45,294 bases of DNA from Candidatus Pseudoscillospira faecavium (GTDB lineage: Bacteria; Bacillota; Clostridia; Oscillospirales; Oscillospiraceae): positions 1 to 45,294 of the forward strand of contig CAJFVV010000051.1 in the NCBI GenBank assembly GCA_904420565.1, read 5' to 3'. The translations under genes and the position numbers were made by a program. Under the pieces are notes generated by a model. That model was given only the letters and a program-made list of their open reading frames with translations, was not told the origin of the DNA and did no database searches. This document shows positions 40,539 to 45,294 of this stretch, piece by piece (position 1 is the stretch's first letter; each line of letters opens with the position of its first letter).

Positions 40539-41195
40539 ATGAAACTGAAAACAATTCTTTTTGATATGGACGGCACGCTGCTCGATTCGTTGCCGGGCCT
40601 GCTGCACAGCACCAATGCGGCGCTGAATGTATGCGGCTATCCTGAGCGCACCTGTGAGGAAGTGCGTACCTTTGTGGGAAACGGCGTGGGAAAGCTGATC
40701 GAGCGGGCACTGCCCGGCGGCCTGAGCAATCCGGATTATGAAGCCTGCCTGGCTGCGTTTCGAGCCGATTATCAGAACGCAATGTTTACCGGGTCAAAGC
40801 TGTATCCTGGAATTTCGGAGCTGCTGGAGACCCTCCGGGCCGAGGGCTGCCGCTTGGCAGTGGTGTCCAACAAAATTGACAGCGCGGTGCAGGCGCTGTC
40901 TGCCCGCTTTTTGGAGCAGAGGGTGGATGTGGCCATCGGAGAGCGGGAGGGCGTTGCGCGCAAACCGGCGCCGGACAGCGTCTATGCGGCGCTGGACGCG
41001 CTGCAAATGCCCCGGGAGAGCGCTGCTTATGTGGGTGACAGCGAAGTGGATCTGCAGACGGCACGCAATGCCGGCGTGCCCTGTTTTTCTGTGGATTGGG
41101 GCAATCGGAGTGCCCAGGAACTTGTGCGCGCTGGCGCAGTATCCATTTCCCATACGCCGGAGGAATTGCTGCAGGCGCTGCGCTCCCATGGATAA
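40539..41195 (+). CDS. HAD hydrolase, phosphoglycolate phosphatase-like
   Basis: The 218-aa protein carries HAD motif I ILFDMDGTLLDS (nucleophile and acid Asp), a helical cap (VGNGVGKLIERALPGG), motif II VVSNK, motif III Lys in ARKPAPDSVYAALD and motif IV YVGDSEVDLQTARNAG, all intact. The GNGVGKLIERAL cap signature is that of Gph-type phosphatases that remove 2-phosphoglycolate or similar small phosphoesters. ATG 40539 follows AAAAGGAG. It is monocistronic, closed by a strong terminator. Confidence 0.93.
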   Translation: MKLKTILFDMDGTLLDSLPGLLHSTNAALNVCGYPERTCEEVRTFVGNGVGKLIERALPGGLSNPDYEACLAAFRADYQNAMFTGSKLYPGISELLETLRAEGCRLAVVSNKIDSAVQALSARFLEQRVDVAIGEREGVARKPAPDSVYAALDALQMPRESAAYVGDSEVDLQTARNAGVPCFSVDWGNRSAQELVRAGAVSISHTPEELLQALRSHG

Positions 41196-41210
41196 TCAAG
41201 ACAGTCAGAA

Positions 41211-41249
41211 AGGCGACCCGCTGTGTGTTTCACAGCGGGTCGCCTTTTC
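41211..41249. terminator. Terminator after the phosphatase gene
   Basis: A 15-bp perfect stem (41211-41225 with 41231-41245), a TGTTT loop and a TTTT tail lie 15 bases past the stop codon. It also lies just downstream of the minus-strand zinc-ribbon gene. Confidence 0.95.
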
Positions 41250-41274
41250 GTTTAATCCTCTATATGAAATTGTT

Positions 41275-41493
41275 TTACTTGGAAATCGTGTCCGGGGTGT
41301 GCTCTGCAGCGAAAAAGTTCCAGGGCTGTTCTCTGCCGCAGGCAGGACATGTCTCCGGATTATTTTCCAGCAGAATACCGCAGTAAGGGCAGCAGCGTTC
41401 ACCGTCGCGCAGCGCCCGCACGGATTCCTCGGGGGGGCGCTGGGACAGCGCCTGTGCAGCCGGTGCTGTATTGCGTTTGAGAAACCCTTTCAT
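41275..41493 (-). CDS. Small zinc-ribbon protein
   Basis: The 72-aa protein has two CxxC knuckles, CPYCG and CPACG, 10 residues apart between a basic N-terminus (MKGFLKRNTAP) and the end WNFFAAEHTPDTISK. The function is unknown. It overlaps the coiled-coil gene by ATGA, so the two are translationally coupled and probably act together. Confidence 0.8.
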   Translation of the reverse strand: MKGFLKRNTAPAAQALSQRPPEESVRALRDGERCCPYCGILLENNPETCPACGREQPWNFFAAEHTPDTISK

Positions 41494-42113
41494 GGCGCTG
41501 CATCTCCTTCCCATTGCAGCAGATGAACAAATGCATGCTGCTTGCACTCCAGCAGCTCCAGCTGCTGGATATGGAATGTCTTGAGCTCTGAGAGCGCTGT
41601 CTCCAAAAGGCGCTGCGCGCCCTGCCAGCATGTGCGTACCCGGGCGATTTCATCTTCCGCGGAAAGGGCGGTGTTGGAAATGCCGAGGCAGGCCATCATG
41701 CGGCCGACATCGTCTTTCAGCCCCTCAATTTCCACGGCTGCATCAATCTGGACAGAAAGGCCCAGCGCTTCTGCTCTGCTGCAGAATGGAAGCAATTCTT
41801 CCTGCAGTTTTTGTCCCAGCGCCTGAATCTGCTCCAGGCGCTGGTATTTGAAATCTGCTGTTAAAAAGCTGAGATTGAGCAGAAAACCTGCGGCTTTTCC
41901 GCGGTCCAACTCCTGCAGAGCAGCGCTCAGGGTCTCGCGCAGGTAATGGCCCAGGCGCAAAAGCCGGGCCGCTTCGCCGCAGCGCAGCGCCAAAGCGGAC
42001 AGTGCCTTTTGCTGGCGGAAAAATTCCCGGGAGAAGCGTTCGTTCTCAGCCAGAAGACGGGGCAGCTGCTTTTCTATTGCTGCGCGTTGAATCGGTAAAG
42101 GTTTCTGGTCCAT
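41490..42113 (-). CDS. Helical/coiled-coil protein of unknown function
   Basis: The 207-aa soluble protein is helical throughout (IEKQLPRLLAENERFSREFFRQQKALSAL-type heptads, FKYQRLEQIQALGQKLQEELL, DEIARVRTCWQGAQRLLETAL). It has no signal peptide, membrane segment or known motif. Its stop overlaps the start of the zinc-ribbon gene. The upstream sequence has GGGAGCGTGATTCAGC before ATG 42113, a moderate site. The family is not recognised; it might be an assembly or scaffold factor. Confidence 0.75.
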   Translation of the reverse strand: MDQKPLPIQRAAIEKQLPRLLAENERFSREFFRQQKALSALALRCGEAARLLRLGHYLRETLSAALQELDRGKAAGFLLNLSFLTADFKYQRLEQIQALGQKLQEELLPFCSRAEALGLSVQIDAAVEIEGLKDDVGRMMACLGISNTALSAEDEIARVRTCWQGAQRLLETALSELKTFHIQQLELLECKQHAFVHLLQWEGDAAP

Positions 42114-42213
42114 GCTGAATCACGCTCCCTTGATTCATATGGTGCTCTGTCTATAGCATAGCGGAGAATGGAATGCGGCGCAATCTATTTCTTATAAAGA
42201 TTTTGAAAAAGGG

Positions 42214-42262
42214 TTGACAAAACAGGAATGATAGAATAACATATGAGCAGATGTTCATGTGA
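42214..42262 (+). promoter_or_regulatory. Promoter and metal-responsive operator of the arsR-HMA-cadA operon
   Basis: A perfect TTGACA (42214-42219), 17 bases and TAACAT (42237-42242) form the promoter. Directly at and after the -10, ACATATGAGCA-GA-TGTTCATGTGA (about 42239-42262) is an imperfect palindrome of the 12-2-12 kind bound by CadC/SmtB repressors. Confidence 0.7.
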
Positions 42263-42281
42263 TGAATGGAGGAAAGGGAAT

Positions 42282-42641
42282 ATGGAGCAGGAAAAAGCGC
42301 CCTGCTGTGCGCAGGAAAGCATCCACGAGGATTTAATCGCGTCTGTGGAAAGAGAGCTGCCGGAGGATGAGGTGCTCTATGATTTGGCGGAATTGTTTAA
42401 GATGTTTGCCGATTCCACCCGGGTGAAAATTTTATATGCGCTGTTTGAGTCAGAGCTTTGTGTCTGCGATATTGCCAAAGTGCTGAATTTGACGCAGAGC
42501 GCGGTGTCCCATCAGCTGCGGATTTTGAAGAGCGGCAAGCTGGTCAAGTACCGTCGTGATGGAAAGACGGTCTTTTATTCTCTGGCGGACGACCATGTGC
42601 GCTCTATCATTGACCAGGGTATGGATCATATTTCTGAATAA
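42282..42641 (+). CDS. ArsR/SmtB-family metal-sensing repressor (CadC-like)
   Basis: The 119-aa winged-helix protein has an N-terminal Cys pair (APCCAQES), the alpha-3 metal box ELCVCD, recognition helix TQSAVSHQLRILKSGKLV, the wing RRDGKTVFYSL and an alpha-5 site DDHVRSIIDQGMDH. The CC plus ELCVCD set matches Cd/Pb/Zn sensors of the CadC/CmtR kind, and the alpha-5 His/Asp set matches Zn sensors. Metal binding should release the operator. ATG 42282 follows GGAGGAAAGG at 9 bases; the ATG at 42243 lies inside the operator and is not used. Confidence 0.93.
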   Translation: MEQEKAPCCAQESIHEDLIASVERELPEDEVLYDLAELFKMFADSTRVKILYALFESELCVCDIAKVLNLTQSAVSHQLRILKSGKLVKYRRDGKTVFYSLADDHVRSIIDQGMDHISE

Positions 42642-42663
42642 ACGATCACAGGAGGGAATTGTG

Positions 42664-42882
42664 ATGAAAAAAACATTCAAATTGGTGGATCTGGACTGTG
42701 CCAACTGCGCGGCAAAAATGGAAACGGCCATCCGGAAAATCGACGGTGTCCACGATGCTTCTGTCAGTTTTATGACCCAGAAGATGACGGTGGATGCAGA
42801 AGACGAAAAGTTTGAAGCGATTATGGATCAGGTGGTCAAGGTTTGCCGAAAGGTGGAACCGGACTGCGAGATCGTGCGGTAA
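42664..42882 (+). CDS. Stand-alone heavy-metal-associated (HMA) domain protein
   Basis: The 72-aa ferredoxin-like HMA protein KTFKLVDLDCANCAAKMETAI has the metal-binding CxxC in DCANCA, followed by VHDASVSFMTQKMTVDAED. The Asp before the first Cys (DCANC) is the form found in Zn/Cd/Pb pumps rather than copper chaperones. It lies directly before the P-type ATPase, which itself lacks an HMA domain, so it is probably the pump's detached N-terminal domain or metallochaperone. ATG 42664 follows AGGAGGG. Confidence 0.93.
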   Translation: MKKTFKLVDLDCANCAAKMETAIRKIDGVHDASVSFMTQKMTVDAEDEKFEAIMDQVVKVCRKVEPDCEIVR

Positions 42883-42900
42883 CTTCAGCGGGAGGCTTTT

Positions 42901-44748
42901 ATGACAAAAAAACAGAAAAAAGCGCTGCGGCGCATTCTTGTGGCGGCAGTTTTATTTTTTGCGCTCTTTTTTGTGCCGGCAAGTGCGGTTTGGCCCTGGC
43001 TGCGTTTTGTTTTGTATTTGGTCCCCTACGCGATTGTGGGGTGGGATGTGCTGTGGAAGGCGGTCCGCAATATCCGGGCAGGGCAGGTGTTTGACGAAAA
43101 TTTCCTGATGGCGGTGGCAACCCTTGGCGCCTTCGGCTGCGGGGAATATCCGGAAGCTGTGGCGGTGATGCTGTTTTACCAGGTGGGTGAGCTGTTCCAG
43201 AGCATTGCCGTGGGCCGCAGCCGCAAATCCATTTCCGATTTGATGGATATTCGCCCGGATTACGCCAATATTGAACAGGACGGTGCATTGGTGCAGGTAT
43301 CTCCGGAGCAGGTGCATGTTGGAGATCTGATTGTCGTCAAGGCGGGAGAGAAAATCCCGCTGGACGGTGTAGTGCGGCAGGGCACCAGTTCGGTGGACAC
43401 GGCCGCGTTGACCGGGGAATCTCTGCCCCGGGATGTGGCGCCGGGCAGCGCGGTTATCAGCGGCTGCGTGAATCTCAGCGGACTGCTGCATGTGGAAGTG
43501 GAGAAAGAATTTGAGGATTCCACAGTGTCCAAAATTTTGGATCTGGTGGAAAATTCCAGCAGCAAAAAAGCGAAGGCCGAAAATTTCATCACAAAATTTG
43601 CCCGTTATTATACGCCGGTGGTGGTTTTGGCCGCGCTGGTTCTGGCGATTGTTCCGTCGCTGCTCACCGGGGCGTGGAACGTGTGGATTCAAAGAGGTTT
43701 GACATTCCTCGTGGTTTCCTGCCCCTGCGCGCTGGTGATTTCCGTGCCGCTGAGCTTTTTCGGCGGCATCGGCGGCGCATCAAAAAAAGGGATTTTGGTC
43801 AAAGGCGGCAACTATCTGGAGGCCATGGCCGACGCAGGCATTGTGGTGTTTGACAAAACAGGAACGCTGACCCGCGGCAATTTTGTGGTCAGCGGCGTTT
43901 ACCCGCGGGGTATCAGTAAGACCGCGCTGCTGGAAATGGCTGCTTTGGCAGAGGGGTATTCCGACCATCCCATTTCCCGCTCCCTGAAAGAGGCTTGGGG
44001 AAACGATCTGGATCTTTCCCGCTTAAGCGAGATCCATGAGGTTGCAGGCCACGGTGTAGAAGCCAGAGTGGATGGCAGACAGGTGCTGGCCGGCAACGAA
44101 AAACTGCTGCGCAAGCATGGGATAGAATGCCCGGCCTGTGCGCAGGTTGGAACGGTGATTCATGTTGCCATGGAAGGGAGTTACGCCGGCTGTATTGTCA
44201 TTTCCGATGAAATCAAGCCGGACGCAGCCGAAGCCATCCGCGCATTGCATGCAGCTGGCGTGCGCAAAACGGTGATGCTCACCGGCGACCGCCGTGCTGT
44301 CGGCGAAGCTGTGGCGCAGGAACTGGGATTGGACGAAGTGCATACGGAGCTGCTGCCCGCGCAAAAAGTGGCCCAGGTGGAGCGTCTGCTGGATCAGAAG
44401 AGTGCCAAGGAAAAGCTGCTGTTTGTAGGCGACGGCGTCAACGACGCGCCGGTTCTGTCACGGGCAGACATCGGCATTGCCATGGGAGCCATGGGCTCGG
44501 ATGCCGCCATTGAGGCGGCAGATGTGGTGCTCATGGATGATGCGCCGTCCAAACTGCCGGAAGCCATCCGCATTGCAAAAAAGACGCTGCGTATTGTGCA
44601 CCAGAATATCGTTTTTTCCCTTGCAGTCAAAGCATTGGTATTGGCGCTTACTGCCGTGGGCATTGCCAATATGTGGTGGGCGGTATTTGCCGATGTGGGC
44701 GTGATGGTGCTGGCGGTCTTAAACGCCAGCCGCATGCTGCGGGGGTGA
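42901..44748 (+). CDS. cadA: Heavy-metal P-type ATPase (CadA/ZntA-like, Zn/Cd/Pb)
   Basis: The 615-aa P1B-type pump has membrane helices A-B (VAAVLFFALFFVPASA), actuator motif TGES (about 170), the CPC metal site in SCPCALV (about 274-276), phosphorylation motif DKTGTLT (Asp about 318), the SDHP ATP-binding motif, MLTGDR and GDGVNDAP (about 510). The C-terminal helices end NMWWAVFADVGVMVLAVLNASR, where an Asp in the last helix fits Zn/Cd/Pb specificity. It exports metal from the cytoplasm. No N-terminal HMA domain is present. ATG 42901 lies after CGGGAGG. Confidence 0.95.
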   Translation: MTKKQKKALRRILVAAVLFFALFFVPASAVWPWLRFVLYLVPYAIVGWDVLWKAVRNIRAGQVFDENFLMAVATLGAFGCGEYPEAVAVMLFYQVGELFQSIAVGRSRKSISDLMDIRPDYANIEQDGALVQVSPEQVHVGDLIVVKAGEKIPLDGVVRQGTSSVDTAALTGESLPRDVAPGSAVISGCVNLSGLLHVEVEKEFEDSTVSKILDLVENSSSKKAKAENFITKFARYYTPVVVLAALVLAIVPSLLTGAWNVWIQRGLTFLVVSCPCALVISVPLSFFGGIGGASKKGILVKGGNYLEAMADAGIVVFDKTGTLTRGNFVVSGVYPRGISKTALLEMAALAEGYSDHPISRSLKEAWGNDLDLSRLSEIHEVAGHGVEARVDGRQVLAGNEKLLRKHGIECPACAQVGTVIHVAMEGSYAGCIVISDEIKPDAAEAIRALHAAGVRKTVMLTGDRRAVGEAVAQELGLDEVHTELLPAQKVAQVERLLDQKSAKEKLLFVGDGVNDAPVLSRADIGIAMGAMGSDAAIEAADVVLMDDAPSKLPEAIRIAKKTLRIVHQNIVFSLAVKALVLALTAVGIANMWWAVFADVGVMVLAVLNASRMLRG

Positions 44749-44810
44749 TCTGTTTCACAAGGATTGGCAATGCAGCCGGGCAAACATGAGAAATGTGGCC
44801 GCAGGCTTGT

Positions 44811-44851
44811 AAAATCTCCGTTTTCGGTTCCAGGCCGAAGCGGAGATTTTT
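44811..44851 (+). terminator. Terminator of the metal efflux operon
   Basis: A long stem (44811-44827 with 44835-44850, one bulge) with A-rich start and T-run end lies about 60 bases after the ATPase stop codon. Confidence 0.85.
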
Positions 44852-45214
44852 ACTTTTGGAGTTTCAGGTTTCATTTTTCAACAGTGGCAGGCATATGGCC
44901 GGAGATAACATTTGGAAAACAACCGGATCCGATATCTGATCTCTGGCGTGTTATTGATGAGACAGCTGATACCTGTATCAGCAGTTATCCGTGGAAATTG
45001 GTTCTCCTTCTCGGTGGGCCATATCTCCGTCAGGAGATGCTATGGCGCTGTCAGTTTGCAGCGTGGCAGCAGTTTTAAATAATTTTTTGTATAATTTTTG
45101 TAAATTTATCCAAATAGTAGTCAAAATTTACGAAAATTCAACAAAGACAAGCGCGCTTCATTCATGCCGGGTGCGGCAAAAACGAAAAGTCTCCATGATA
45201 AATTCATAATTCCA
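44852..45214. other. Gene-poor, AT-rich interval upstream of the response regulator
   Basis: No credible gene is seen. One plus-strand frame ending at 45078 reads PDPISDLWRVIDETADTC and on, but has no ribosome binding site and runs through the terminator. The right half is AT-rich. It contains ATAATTTTTTGTATAATTT at 45079-45097, identical to 29483-29501, and an inverted repeat TTTTTGTAAATTT (45095-45107) with 45124-45136 (12 of 13 matches) that may be an operator. Confidence 0.5.
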
Positions 45215-45223
45215 TGGTATACT
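45215..45223 (+). promoter_or_regulatory. Extended -10 promoter of the response regulator gene
   Basis: TGGTATACT (TG-n-TATACT, hexamer 45218-45223) lies 17 bases before the start codon, giving a very short leader of about 10 bases. Confidence 0.5.
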
Positions 45224-45240
45224 CCCCTTGGTGATTGCAA

Positions 45241-45294
45241 ATGAAACACATTTTTGTCATAGAGGACGAGCCGGACATTCAGGAGCTGCTCTGC
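45241..45294 (+). CDS. Response regulator, N-terminal start (runs off window)
   Basis: The 18 visible codons read MKHIFVIEDEPDIQELLC, the first beta-strand of a receiver domain with the acidic ED pair that binds magnesium. The output domain is outside the window, so the target is unknown. The ATG follows GGTGAT, a weak site. A histidine kinase would be expected downstream; the defective kinase at 874 is too far away to be called its partner. Confidence 0.85.
   Translation, partial: MKHIFVIEDEPDIQELLC

Noticed and set aside
44764-45078. 104-codon plus-strand frame after the metal pump
   Set aside because: It runs through the operon terminator at 44811-44851 and has no ribosome binding site; no family is recognised.

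Overview
The window is a 45.3 kb piece of a low-complexity, moderately GC-rich Gram-positive genome, most likely a gut-type member of class Clostridia (Oscillospiraceae/Ruminococcaceae-like). The evidence is strong AGGAGG ribosome binding sites, an S-layer-homology (SLH) protein, lipoproteins with lipoboxes, a RicT/YaaT-type PSP1 protein, a yaaO-holB-ricT gene cluster, pyruvate phosphate dikinase, and regulators of Firmicutes type. The family placement is inference from gene content and was not tested by a search. The window starts inside gap (GAPDH) and ends 18 codons into a response regulator gene. No tRNA, rRNA, CRISPR array or intact insertion sequence was seen.

Layout: (1) 1-4.9 kb, host genes: partial gap, a histidine-kinase-like ATPase that lacks the phospho-accepting His, a secreted SLH protein, a small helical protein, and a lipoprotein divergent from a Xre-type regulator. 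(2) 5.0-18.1 kb, a tightly overlapping one-strand block of 19 genes that encodes the packaging, capsid and contractile-tail machinery of a small phage-like particle, in the gene order of Bacillus PBSX: small and large terminase, portal, protease/scaffold, decoration, major capsid, connectors, sheath, tube, frameshifted tail chaperone, a very short protein at the tape-measure position, LysM baseplate protein, hub, spike, and gpW/gpJ/gpI-like baseplate proteins. It is bounded by rho-independent terminators. It has no integrase, replication, lysis or tail-fibre gene and no visible att repeats. This is the most interesting feature of the window: a candidate domesticated, PBSX- or gene-transfer-agent-like particle. 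(3) 18.2-24.8 kb: a small membrane protein, a LUD-domain protein, and a MacAB-like ABC efflux system (lipoprotein adaptor, FtsX-type permease, ATPase) divergent from a TetR regulator. (4) 24.8-33.5 kb: recR, rpe and ilvA on the minus strand, a processive-type glycosyltransferase on the plus strand, and the minus-strand operon yaaO-like decarboxylase, holB, ricT. (5) 33.5-40.4 kb: ppdK, a 730-base gene-poor stretch with a near-perfect 23-bp palindrome and decayed coding, a MarR regulator with tandem palindromic operators followed by a frameshifted membrane/cytidylate-kinase-like fusion gene, a flavin-reductase-like protein and a ZIP transporter. (6) 40.5-45.3 kb: a phosphoglycolate-phosphatase-like HAD protein, two small proteins of unknown function, an ArsR/CadC-regulated heavy-metal efflux operon (regulator, stand-alone HMA protein, P-type ATPase) and the start of a response regulator.

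The genes form several self-contained regulatory units in which a regulator sits next to its likely targets: Xre beside the lipoprotein and the particle block, TetR beside the ABC efflux operon, MarR in front of the fusion gene, and ArsR in front of the metal pump. Promoters, operators and terminators could be read for most of these, and are listed where the hexamers and spacing were convincing.
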